DNA of 14,642 nucleotides from an uncultured Asticcacaulis sp. (GTDB lineage Bacteria; Pseudomonadota; Alphaproteobacteria; Caulobacterales; Caulobacteraceae): assembly GCA_946480525.1 (NCBI GenBank), contig CAMLLA010000054.1:1-14642 (forward strand), written 5' to 3'. Every line of letters begins with the position of its first letter. Position 1 is the first letter of the stretch. The translations under genes and the position numbers were made by a program. Shown here piece by piece: positions 9,078-14,642 of this stretch. The notes under the pieces were generated by a model. It ran no database searches. It saw only the letters and a program-made list of their open reading frames with translations, and had not been told where the DNA came from.

Positions 9078-9181
9078 CTATAAGGGCTGTCCCGCGATGT
9101 ATGGTGCGCTGCGAAGTACGCCATCGCCAACGGGGACCTGCCGGCGCGCTTAAGGTTTTTGCGCATCGCCACTTGCAGGTC
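9078..9181 (+). promoter_or_regulatory. Structured leader region upstream of greA
   Basis: The 323-base gap before greA has no convincing gene. A -10-like CTATAAG (9078-9084) would start transcription near 9089, giving a leader of about 190 bases. That leader has two nested hairpins. In the first, GTCCC-GCGATG (9089-9099) pairs with CATCGC (9122-9127) and GGGAC (9133-9137). In the second, GACCTGC (9135-9141), GGCG (9143-9146) and CGC (9147-9149) pair with GCG (9161-9163), CGCC (9167-9170) and GCAGGTC (9175-9181). They share GAC at 9135-9137, so their outer pairs compete. A small AT-rich inverted repeat, TGAAATA/TATTTCA (9043-9060), lies just upstream. The promoter and any regulatory role are inference. 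Confidence 0.35.
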
Positions 9182-9278
9182 TTTCACTGCGCACCTATCT
9201 GCCCTGCCGGTCGCATCCCCCTCGACCGCTTGTAGGGCTTTTGTCATTCCTCAGGGGGGTTGAAGACACTAATCGCAC

Positions 9279-9752
9279 ATGGAAAAAGTGCCGATGACCG
9301 TCGCGGGCTATAAGGTTCTCGACGAAGAATTGAAGCGTTTGAAGTCTGTCGAACGTCCTGCGGTAATCGCCGCCATTTCGGAAGCGCGCTCGCATGGCGA
9401 CCTGTCCGAAAACGCCGAATATCACGCCGCCAAGGAACGCCAGGGCTGGATCGAAGGCCAGATCGCCGAGATCGAGGACAAGATCAGCCGTGCCCAGGTG
9501 ATCGACGTGTCGAAACTCAGCGGCAACCAGATCAAGTTCGGCGCCACAGTTACGGTGGTCGACGAAGATACCGAGGAAGAAGGCCGCTATCAGGTGGTCG
9601 GCGACCACGAGGCCGACGTAAAGTCCGGTAAGATCTCGCTGTCGTCCCCGCTGTCGCGCGCCATGATCGGCAAGGAAGTCGGCGATGTCGTCGAGGTCGT
9701 GACCCCGGGCGGCGTCAAGGCCTACGAAATCGCCAAGGTCGAATGGATCTAA
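9279..9752 (+). CDS. greA: Transcription elongation factor GreA
   Basis: GreA, 157 residues, enters the secondary channel of RNA polymerase and stimulates cleavage of backtracked RNA, releasing stalled complexes. The N-terminal antiparallel coiled coil (about 8-76) carries the tip motif [18 protein letters not shown] with D41 and E44, the acidic residues used for metal-assisted cleavage. The C-terminal FKBP-like domain (about 84-157) contains [15 protein letters not shown], the motif [16 protein letters not shown] and [16 protein letters not shown]. The length matches the family. I chose ATG 9279 because MEKVPMT aligns with the conserved GreA start; a second ATG at 9294 would remove the first five residues. 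The long folded leader upstream may regulate it. An ELM1-family gene follows 48 bases later, probably in the same transcript. Confidence 0.97.
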   Translation: MEKVPMTVAGYKVLDEELKRLKSVERPAVIAAISEARSHGDLSENAEYHAAKERQGWIEGQIAEIEDKISRAQVIDVSKLSGNQIKFGATVTVVDEDTEEEGRYQVVGDHEADVKSGKISLSSPLSRAMIGKEVGDVVEVVTPGGVKAYEIAKVEWI

Positions 9753-9800
9753 CACTTCCCTCTTGCCTTTAGGGGAGAGGAGACAGGGGCGTCCGGCGAA

Positions 9801-10793
9801 GTGTCCAAGCCGCTGACCATCTGGGCCGTGTCCGACGGCCGTGCCGGTATCGAAAGCCAGGTCCTTGGCCTGGCTGAGGCCGTTGCCCGCCAGACTCCGG
9901 CCGATATCGCGACCAGGCATATCCGCTATGCCGCGGCGTTCGACCGCTGGCCGACGCTGCTGAAAGTCTTGCCCGACGCCATGCTGGCCCGCGACAGCGA
10001 CCGTATCGAGGCGCCATGGCCGGATATCTGGATCGCCGCCGGCCGGGCCACCCTTCCCCATTCGTTACGCATGCGCAGACGGTCGGGGGGCCAGACCCTG
10101 GTCGTCCAGCTTCAGGACCCGAAGCTCGGCTATCACGGTTTCGACCTGGTCATTGCGCCCGAGCACGATAACCTGACCCTGCCGCACGTCCTGCCGCTGC
10201 TGGGCTCAACCAACCGTATCACGCCTGAGCGCCTCGCCAGTGAATATGCGCCTTGGCGGGAACGTATCGAGGCCCTTCCCGCACCGCGCATTGCCGTGCT
10301 TATCGGCGGGCGCTCCAAGGTCTACGACCTGGGCGAAGCGCGCGCCGAGACCCTGGCCGGACAAATCCGCACTGCCGTTACCGAAGCCGGCGGCGCCCTG
10401 CTGCTCAGCCTGTCCCGCCGCACACCTCCCGACGCGCGGGCGGTCTTCGAGCGCGTCCTGTCCGACCTGCCGGGTATTGTCTACACCGGCGAAGGCCCAA
10501 ACCCTTATTTCGCCTTCATGCACGCCGCCGACCATATTCTGGTGACGGAAGACTCGGTCAATATGGCGACCGAAGCCGCAGGGACGGGACGCCCCGTGCA
10601 TCTGCTCGGCATGGACCGGCTGCGTCCCAGCCAGAAATTCGATATCTTCCACAAGAACCTGCGCATGCACGGCATTGCACGGCCATTCACGGGCAAACTC
10701 GACAGCTGGACCTATATTCCACTGGATGAAACGGCCCGCGCCGCCCGCCACGTTCTTGAAATTCACGCCAAAAAGCAGGCTGCCATAAGCTAA
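9801..10793 (+). CDS. ELM1-family protein (PF06258, formerly DUF1022)
   Basis: This 330-residue soluble protein belongs to the family named after the plant mitochondrial fission factor ELM1, which is widespread in alphaproteobacteria. Visible blocks are TIWAVSDGRAGIESQVLGLA (6-25), PWPDIWIAAGRAT, QLQDPKLGYHGFDLVIAPEH, VLIGGRSK (166-173), GPNPYFAFMHAADHILVTED and SVNMATEAAGTGRPVHLLG (252-270). The late E-D-S-x-N...E-A...G-x-P-V block resembles the nucleotide-sugar site of GT-B glycosyltransferases, so an envelope sugar-transfer role is possible but unproven in bacteria. The start is GTG 9801: no ATG, GTG or TTG is in frame between it and the greA stop. A purine-rich AGGGGAGAGGAGA lies rather far upstream. 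It probably shares the greA transcript. Confidence 0.85.
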   Translation: MSKPLTIWAVSDGRAGIESQVLGLAEAVARQTPADIATRHIRYAAAFDRWPTLLKVLPDAMLARDSDRIEAPWPDIWIAAGRATLPHSLRMRRRSGGQTLVVQLQDPKLGYHGFDLVIAPEHDNLTLPHVLPLLGSTNRITPERLASEYAPWRERIEALPAPRIAVLIGGRSKVYDLGEARAETLAGQIRTAVTEAGGALLLSLSRRTPPDARAVFERVLSDLPGIVYTGEGPNPYFAFMHAADHILVTEDSVNMATEAAGTGRPVHLLGMDRLRPSQKFDIFHKNLRMHGIARPFTGKLDSWTYIPLDETARAARHVLEIHAKKQAAIS

Positions 10794-10822
10794 CGCATAT
10801 CGGCGCATGAGGAACGTAGCTA

Positions 10823-11128
10823 GTGAGTGATCAACCGCCCTTAGATCGATGGAACTATGTAACTCTTTTGCTGGGCCAAGCCTTAATAGGTGTTATTTCC
10901 CCCAATATGCGATCAATAGCCCTTTCATTCGAAGCGGGGCAGTGGATGATCCAATGCGTTTTGCAAGAAAATATCGACGAAGACATCGAAGAACTCAGTG
11001 AGGCACTATCCGACTTCGAAGCAATGGACTCTTCCGTCGCACCTTATCGGTTTGAATTTTTAGTTAGTCAGGACGCAATACAGGTCCCGGCCCGGCCAGG
11101 GCGTTTCATCTATCGCCGCCGGGAATAG
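10823..11128 (+). CDS. Small low-G+C protein of unknown function
   Basis: This 101-residue protein begins at GTG 10823, with a good ribosome binding site GAGGAA eight bases upstream, 29 bases after the ELM1-family gene. The N-terminal part (YVTLLLGQALIGVISPNMRS, about 12-31) is hydrophobic but too short and polar to be a clear membrane helix. A strongly acidic central stretch follows (NIDEDIEELSEALSDFEAMD), then a basic end (RPGRFIYRRRE). By hand count the gene is about 49% G+C, well below its neighbours, and uses TTA, ATA and CTT codons that they avoid, suggesting recent acquisition. The build (LGQALIGVISPN...acidic helix) recalls small orphan immunity-like proteins, but no toxin gene is adjacent and I cannot name a family. 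It looks real because of its ribosome binding site and position. Confidence 0.65.
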   Translation: MSDQPPLDRWNYVTLLLGQALIGVISPNMRSIALSFEAGQWMIQCVLQENIDEDIEELSEALSDFEAMDSSVAPYRFEFLVSQDAIQVPARPGRFIYRRRE

Positions 11129-11142
11129 TCAGAGATTAAAGG

Positions 11143-11171
11143 GTGACAAGGCCGTCTCGGCTCCCTATCTA
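11143..11171 (+). promoter_or_regulatory. Possible trxB promoter
   Basis: GTGACA (11143-11148, five of six positions of TTGACA) and TATCTA (11166-11171, weak) are 17 bases apart, leaving a leader of about 30 bases before trxB. The -35 is good and the -10 poor, so the call is tentative. Confidence 0.3.
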
Positions 11172-11207
11172 ATGGCCGTTAACGTTTGACGATTCCATAG
11201 GCCAGAA

Positions 11208-12266
11208 ATGCCCAAGACCCAAGCTGCCCCCCGTCCCGTCCGCTGCGCCATCATCGGCACCGGCCCCGCCGGCTGGACCGCCGCCATCTACGCGGCGCGC
11301 GGCCTGTTGTCGCCGGTCATCTTCACCGGTCCGCAGGACGGCGGCCAGTTGACCATCACCACCGACGTCGAAAACTATCCGGGCTTCGCCGAAGTCGTCC
11401 AGGGCCCATGGCTGATGGACCAGATGAAGGCTCAGGCCGAGCACATGGGCACGGAAATCATCGCCGAGATCGTCACAAAGGCCGACCTGCAACAGCGTCC
11501 CTTCCTGCTCGAGACCGAAAGCGGTGCGCAATATCTGGCCGAGACCGTCATCATCGCTACTGGCGCCCAGGCCAAGTGGCTGGGTCTTGAATCGGAAAAG
11601 ACCTATCAGGGCTTCGGCGTGTCGGCCTGCGCGACATGCGACGGCTTCTTCTACCGCAACAAGGTCGTGGCCGTCGTCGGTGGCGGCAATACCGCCGTCG
11701 AAGAGGCGCTGTTCCTGACCAAGTTCGCCGCCAAGGTCTACCTGATCCATCGCCGCGAGCAGTTGCGCGCGGAGAAAATCCTGGTCGAACGCCTGTTGAA
11801 CGACCCCAAGATCGAGCCGATCTGGAACGTCGCCCTCGACGAAATCCTGGGTGAAACCAATGAATTCGGCGGCATGGGCGTCACCGGTGTGCGCCTGAAA
11901 TCGACGATCAACGAAGCCGATGAAGACCGGGTCGTCGATCTCGACGGCGTCTTTATCGCCATTGGCCACGCTCCGGCCTCGCAACTGTTCGAAGGCCAGC
12001 TGGAAACCAAGACCGGCGGCTATCTGGTCGTCGAGCCCGGCACGCCCAAGACCTCGATCAAGGGCGTCTTTGCCGCTGGCGACGTAACGGACGACGTTTA
12101 CCGCCAGGCGGTCACGGCCGCCGGCATGGGCTGTCAGGCTGCGCTCGAAGCCATCCGCTTGCTGGCCGAAGAAGACCATCACCATTCGCTGCTGACGGCG
12201 AAAGAGGTCGATGAAGAGTTCTCGCAACTGACGCCAAAGCAGAAGAAGGTCGCGGCCAAGGCCTGA
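11208..12266 (+). CDS. trxB: Thioredoxin reductase (NADPH)
   Basis: TrxB, 352 residues, is a cytoplasmic flavoenzyme that passes electrons from NADPH through FAD and a redox disulfide to thioredoxin. The FAD-binding motif GTGPAG is at 17-22. The active-site pair is C141/C144 in CATCDG. The NADPH fold starts at GGGNTA (158-163), with the NADP-specific HRREQLRAEK soon after. The second FAD motif is GVFAAGDV, followed by YRQAVTAAGMGCQAALEA. The usual low-molecular-weight enzyme has about 320 residues. This one has roughly eight extra N-terminal residues and a charged tail of about 28 residues (EEDHHHSLLTAKEVDEEF and on). The start ATG 11208 is preceded by a weak TAGG ribosome binding site. It may be transcribed with the small upstream gene or from its own weak promoter. 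The identity is secure. Confidence 0.96.
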   Translation: MPKTQAAPRPVRCAIIGTGPAGWTAAIYAARGLLSPVIFTGPQDGGQLTITTDVENYPGFAEVVQGPWLMDQMKAQAEHMGTEIIAEIVTKADLQQRPFLLETESGAQYLAETVIIATGAQAKWLGLESEKTYQGFGVSACATCDGFFYRNKVVAVVGGGNTAVEEALFLTKFAAKVYLIHRREQLRAEKILVERLLNDPKIEPIWNVALDEILGETNEFGGMGVTGVRLKSTINEADEDRVVDLDGVFIAIGHAPASQLFEGQLETKTGGYLVVEPGTPKTSIKGVFAAGDVTDDVYRQAVTAAGMGCQAALEAIRLLAEEDHHHSLLTAKEVDEEFSQLTPKQKKVAAKA

Positions 12267-12283
12267 AAATAGTCGCCGTCAGC

Positions 12284-12310
12284 ATGCCGCAAAAAAATTT
12301 CAGGCGGCAT
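12284..12310 (+). terminator. Hairpin after trxB, possible terminator
   Basis: ATGCCGC (12284-12290) pairs perfectly with GCGGCAT (12304-12310) around an A/T-rich 13-base loop, 17 bases after the trxB stop. No T-run follows; the heat-shock promoter -35 begins at the very next base. It may separate trxB from the chaperone gene. Confidence 0.4.
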
Positions 12311-12338
12311 CTTGAACGGCTATTTTGGTCCCCCAAAT
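12311..12338 (+). promoter_or_regulatory. Heat-shock (sigma-32/RpoH-type) promoter of hsp20
   Basis: CTTGAA (12311-12316) and CCCCAAAT (12331-12338) are separated by 14 bases. This closely fits the known RpoH consensus CTTGAA, 13-15 bases, CCCCATNT. The predicted transcript starts near 12345 and has a leader of about 135 bases. A second CTTGAACGGC lies at 12369-12378, with CCCATTT at 12386-12392, but that spacing is too short for a typical second promoter. Confidence 0.7.
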
Positions 12339-12344
12339 CATAGA

Positions 12345-12479
12345 GCGAAGGCGCCGCTGACGGGCCTTCTTGAACGGCAGCATCGCCCATTTGGGGATGT
12401 GGATGTCTTTCAAAATCAAACCTTTATGGACGATGTACTCCGTCCGTAAGGCACTCGCTTTTTGATGAGGAGAGCCCCT
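12345..12479 (+). promoter_or_regulatory. ROSE-like RNA thermometer in the hsp20 leader
   Basis: Four hairpins can be drawn by hand. First, GAAGGC (12347-12352) with GCCTTC (12364-12369). Second, CATC and CCC (12381-12388) with GGG and GATG (12393-12399), with one bulged G. Third, a ten-pair stem 12423-12432 with 12441-12450. Fourth, at the ribosome binding site, GC-CTC (12451-12456) and CT (12458-12459) pair with AG (12468-12469) and GAG-GC (12470-12475), leaving G12457 bulged and an A-A mismatch. In the fourth, TCGCT faces the Shine-Dalgarno AGGA: the UYGCU/AGGA arrangement with a bulged G that defines ROSE elements of alphaproteobacterial small heat-shock genes. Melting on heating would expose the site. 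The structure was not computed. Confidence 0.7.
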
Positions 12480-12956
12480 ATGCGTACCGCTATCGATTTC
12501 TCGCCCCTGTACCGTTCGGCTGTTGGTTTTGACCGTCTGGTCAACCTGCTCGACACCGCCACCCGCGCCGATGCCGCGCCGGGCTGGCCGCCGTACAACA
12601 TTGAACGCTTCGCGTCCGAAGACGGCCAGAGCGACACCTACCGTATCGAAGTTGCCGTTGCCGGCTTCCGTCCCGACCAGTTGAATATCGAGGTCAAGGA
12701 AAACGTCCTGACGGTGACCGGCAAGAAGGACGCTGACGACAGCAACCGCACCTTCCTGCACCGCGGCCTGGCCGAGCGCAGCTTCGAGCGCCGCTTCCAG
12801 CTCCATGACCATATCCGCGTGACGGATGCCGAACTGGCCAATGGCCTGCTGTCGGTCGGTCTCAAGCTTGAAGTACCGGAAGCCAAGAAGGCCAAGCAGA
12901 TCGCCATCAAGACAGCCGGCAATGACAGCCAGCCGGTTCTCCAGGCCGCCGAGTAA
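12480..12956 (+). CDS. Hsp20/alpha-crystallin small heat-shock protein
   Basis: This 158-residue ATP-independent holdase binds unfolding proteins in the cytoplasm during heat stress and keeps them ready for refolding by DnaK/ClpB. The N-terminus MRTAIDFSPLYRSAVGFDRL is typical of IbpA-like proteins of alphaproteobacteria. The alpha-crystallin domain spans about 38-135 (YRIEVAVAGF, NVLTVTGKK and the signature NGLLSVGLKLEVPE). The C-terminal I-x-I motif for oligomer assembly is at 141-143 (IAI). I chose ATG 12480 because of the family N-terminus and the AGGAG eight bases upstream; a TTG at 12462 would place that ribosome binding site inside the coding region. Expression is probably controlled twice: by a heat-shock sigma-factor promoter and by a ROSE-like leader. 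Confidence 0.96.
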   Translation: MRTAIDFSPLYRSAVGFDRLVNLLDTATRADAAPGWPPYNIERFASEDGQSDTYRIEVAVAGFRPDQLNIEVKENVLTVTGKKDADDSNRTFLHRGLAERSFERRFQLHDHIRVTDAELANGLLSVGLKLEVPEAKKAKQIAIKTAGNDSQPVLQAAE

Positions 12957-12968
12957 GGCCTGACCTAA

Positions 12969-12995
12969 CCCGGCGCAGTATCCCCCTGCGCCGGG
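12969..12995 (+). terminator. GC-rich hairpin after hsp20
   Basis: CCCGGCGCAG (12969-12978) pairs perfectly with CTGCGCCGGG (12986-12995) around a 7-base loop, 12 bases after the hsp20 stop. A pyrimidine-rich stretch without a clear T-run follows. It is probably the first of two tandem terminators. Confidence 0.65.
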
Positions 12996-13029
12996 CCCCC
13001 TCCGTGTTTCTCCCTGTAAACTCCCGCGG

Positions 13030-13106
13030 CCTTCAGGTCCGGCAGATGCGCTGCGCCTGTATCCCCCTGGGGCGCGCCACTGCCGGTGACCTGAAGGTCT
13101 TTTTTT
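13030..13106 (+). terminator. Strong intrinsic terminator between convergent genes
   Basis: CCTTCAGGT (13030-13038) pairs with ACCTGAAGG (13089-13097), and CGGCAG (13040-13045 region) with CTGCCG (13080-13085), about 16 pairs with a small bulge. The GC-rich centre can fold further. T13100-T13106 follows, giving a classic intrinsic terminator on the plus strand. The stop codon of the convergent exporter gene lies in the T-run. The stem would also form in its transcript, though without a good U-tract. Confidence 0.8.
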
Positions 13107-14292
13107 ATGCGCGTTTGGCGATGGCAATCAGAACGAGCGCGAAACTGCCTAGCACCAGGAAACCGGCAGTCATCGGGATGACGGTGTCGTCATAAAGCTG
13201 GCCGATAAAGGTCCCGAGGCAGATCGAGATTATCGAGGCGGTCGAACCGATGATGGCCGACGCAATGCCGGCAATATGGCCCATGGGCTCCATGGCCAGG
13301 GCATTTAGATTGCCGAACAGAAAACCCATGCAGAAGAAGACGCAACCGACATAGACGACGAACATCCACAAGGTCGCCGGCGCCATCAGGTTTACGCACA
13401 GGAAGATCAGCGAACAGACGACGATCGCGGCAAAGGCTATGGTAACGATGCGCTGCATGCCCAGGCGTTCGACGATGCGGGAATTGCTTAGCGACGACAC
13501 GCCAAATGTCAGGGCCAGCCCGCCGAAATAAAGGGCGAACGCTTTACCGACGCCGAAATGATCCTGGAATATCTGCTGGCTGGAATTCAGATAGCCGGTC
13601 ATGCCACCGAAGATCAGGGCGCTGGCCACCATGTAGCAGACGGTGCGGCGATGGCCGAATACGGCCGCCGCGCCGCTGATCATATGGGCGACGCTGAATG
13701 AGATACGCTTTTCCGGCGGCAGGGTTTCTTCCAGCCGGATCGTCACCCATACCATCACGGCCACGGCGTAGACGATGAACATTCCGAAGATGTAGCGCCA
13801 CGAAGCGAACGACAGGATGGCGACGCCCAGGCTGGGCGCGATAGCCGGAACCATGATGAAGATCATCATGACCAGCGACATGACGCGTCCCATGGCGCTG
13901 CCGCTGTATTTGTCGCGCACGATCGACATGGTGGAGACATAGGGGCCTGACACGCCAAGTCCTTGCAGAAACCGTCCGACAAGCAGGACTTCGATACTGT
14001 CGGCCAGGACGCAAACAACGCTGCCGATCAGATACAGCACGATCGTCACATAGATAACGCGTTTTCGGCCAAGCGCATCGGACAGCGGCCCGCAGATCAG
14101 CTGGCCCAGCGCCATCCCGGCGAAGATCGAGCTGATGATGAATTGCGCCTGATTGGGACTGGTAAGACCCAGGTCATCGCCTATGACACCCAGCGCCGGC
14201 AGCATGGCGTCGATCGAGATCGCCACCACCGACATCATCACGGCCATCAGCGCGACGAATTCGGCACTGCCTTTTTTACTGTCGATGGTCAT
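13105..14292 (-). CDS. Bcr/CflA-type major facilitator exporter
   Basis: This 395-residue inner-membrane transporter has about twelve hydrophobic helices and most likely exports drugs or small metabolites by proton antiport. The first helix has ISIDAMLPALGVIG (about 25-38), like the T-D-M-Y-L-P-A-F signature of Bcr/CflA exporters. Motif A is GPLSDALGRKRV at 68-79. The helix 4-5 region has GRFLQGLGVSGPYVSTMSIV followed by R-D, like the Bcr consensus. I chose ATG 14292 (MTIDSKKGSAEF) because AGGAA lies nine bases upstream and the protein then has the usual length; a longer frame reaching 14349 adds an unlikely polar leader. It converges on hsp20 and shares the terminator. A TfoX-like gene lies 76 bases upstream on the same strand. 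The substrate cannot be told. Confidence 0.88.
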   Translation of the reverse strand: MTIDSKKGSAEFVALMAVMMSVVAISIDAMLPALGVIGDDLGLTSPNQAQFIISSIFAGMALGQLICGPLSDALGRKRVIYVTIVLYLIGSVVCVLADSIEVLLVGRFLQGLGVSGPYVSTMSIVRDKYSGSAMGRVMSLVMMIFIMVPAIAPSLGVAILSFASWRYIFGMFIVYAVAVMVWVTIRLEETLPPEKRISFSVAHMISGAAAVFGHRRTVCYMVASALIFGGMTGYLNSSQQIFQDHFGVGKAFALYFGGLALTFGVSSLSNSRIVERLGMQRIVTIAFAAIVVCSLIFLCVNLMAPATLWMFVVYVGCVFFCMGFLFGNLNALAMEPMGHIAGIASAIIGSTASIISICLGTFIGQLYDDTVIPMTAGFLVLGSFALVLIAIAKRA

Positions 14293-14368
14293 GGAGGTTC
14301 CTGTGGCTGTACCGGCGTCCGAGTACCGGCGCATAGCCACCGCGTCCACAGGATTTTGTCAGCAGCGG

Positions 14369-14642
14369 CTATTTCGGCGGCAGTGTGTCGACAAAACGCC
14401 GCGCCATGGCGACCCAGTCTTTGAGATTGTCGGCGGCATCGGCTTCGCGGACGAAGACATAGCCCTTCATCACCCTGCCCCCCATCTCCATCTGGATGCC
14501 GCCACGGCTGACGGCTTCAGCGGCCTGGTCAGGGCCGACACGGAACATGAAGCGATCTATTCCGTCTCTGCGGCCCACCCCGCCCAGCATATTGCCATTG
14601 AGCATGAAGACCAGCCCGCCCATCATCCGCTTTTCAATGATG
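14369..14642 (-). CDS. TfoX N-terminal-domain protein, 5' end beyond window
   Basis: The frame is open from the right edge to a stop at 14369 and ends ...RRFVDTLPPK. The visible part begins IIEKRMMGGLVFMLNGNMLG. Then come DRFMFRVGPDQA, the family-typical GRVMKGYVFV, and a final helix AADNLKDWVAMARRFV. This is the usual TfoX_N pattern (R-M-F-G-G...F-M...G-N-M...V...P-M-K-G-F-V). Such stand-alone small proteins are common in alphaproteobacteria and are not shown to act in competence; their function is unclear. An internal ATG at 14626 is unlikely to be the real start, because the conserved segment continues upstream of it past the edge. It may be co-transcribed with the exporter gene 76 bases downstream. 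Confidence 0.85.
   Translation of the reverse strand, partial: IIEKRMMGGLVFMLNGNMLGGVGRRDGIDRFMFRVGPDQAAEAVSRGGIQMEMGGRVMKGYVFVREADAADNLKDWVAMARRFVDTLPPK

Noticed and set aside
9106..9181. Signal recognition particle RNA or other known structured RNA before greA
   Set aside because: The conserved GGAAGCAG-type apical motif of SRP RNA is absent, and no other known RNA consensus was recognised.
9053..9247. Minus-strand 64-codon frame in the greA leader region
   Set aside because: No ribosome binding site or family resemblance; the region is better explained by RNA structure and promoter sequence.
11169..12227. Minus-strand open frame opposite trxB, 352 codons
   Set aside because: It is antisense to a fully motif-bearing thioredoxin reductase and has no recognisable domain.
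12462..12479. Upstream TTG start for hsp20
   Set aside because: It would put the Shine-Dalgarno AGGAG inside the coding sequence and lengthen a standard MRT-type N-terminus.
13004..13195. Plus-strand 63-codon frame between hsp20 and the exporter
   Set aside because: It runs through a strong terminator hairpin and T-run and then antisense to the exporter gene; it lacks a ribosome binding site.
14293..14349. Longer start for the exporter gene at 14349
   Set aside because: The added leader is polar and unlike the family; ATG 14292 has a good ribosome binding site and gives the normal length.

Overview
The window comes from a high-G+C alphaproteobacterium, most likely a member of the Caulobacterales (Caulobacter/Asticcacaulis-like). 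This rests on protein style and gene content: alphaproteobacterial CarB and GreA, a bacterial ELM1-family protein, and an Hsp20 gene behind a ROSE-type leader. It is an inference, since no rRNA marker is present. The content is mostly chromosomal housekeeping. I see no CRISPR array, tRNA, rRNA, insertion sequence, phage gene or plasmid function.

Layout. (1) 1-841, minus strand: a two-gene unit of a small LuxR-type regulator with a C-terminal membrane anchor and, one base after its stop, a multi-pass membrane protein that runs off the left edge. (2) 1075-4368, plus: carB, the large subunit of carbamoyl phosphate synthase, divergent from the regulator and ending before a strong hairpin. (3) 4466-8955, plus: two tandem, clearly paralogous large membrane proteins of the DUF6311 type, with a glycosyltransferase-C-like layout of many membrane helices and a C-terminal extracytoplasmic domain. 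The second has its own promoter-like sequence. A 45-bp palindrome covers its stop codon. (4) 9279-11128, plus: greA after a long leader that can fold, then an ELM1-family gene, then a small orphan gene of much lower G+C. (5) 11208-12956, plus: trxB (thioredoxin reductase), then an Hsp20 chaperone gene with a heat-shock-type promoter and a four-hairpin leader whose last hairpin hides the ribosome binding site in the ROSE manner. (6) 12969-13106: two terminators between convergent genes. (7) 13105-14642, minus: a Bcr/CflA-type major facilitator exporter, preceded by a TfoX N-terminal-domain protein cut by the right edge.

Working together: carB feeds pyrimidine and arginine synthesis, greA rescues stalled RNA polymerase, and trxB and hsp20 serve redox and protein-folding homeostasis. 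The two DUF6311 proteins and the ELM1-like protein may all concern envelope glycan work, but this is inference. The observations most worth following up are the ROSE-like thermometer, the structured greA leader, the paralogous membrane-protein pair and the low-G+C small gene.
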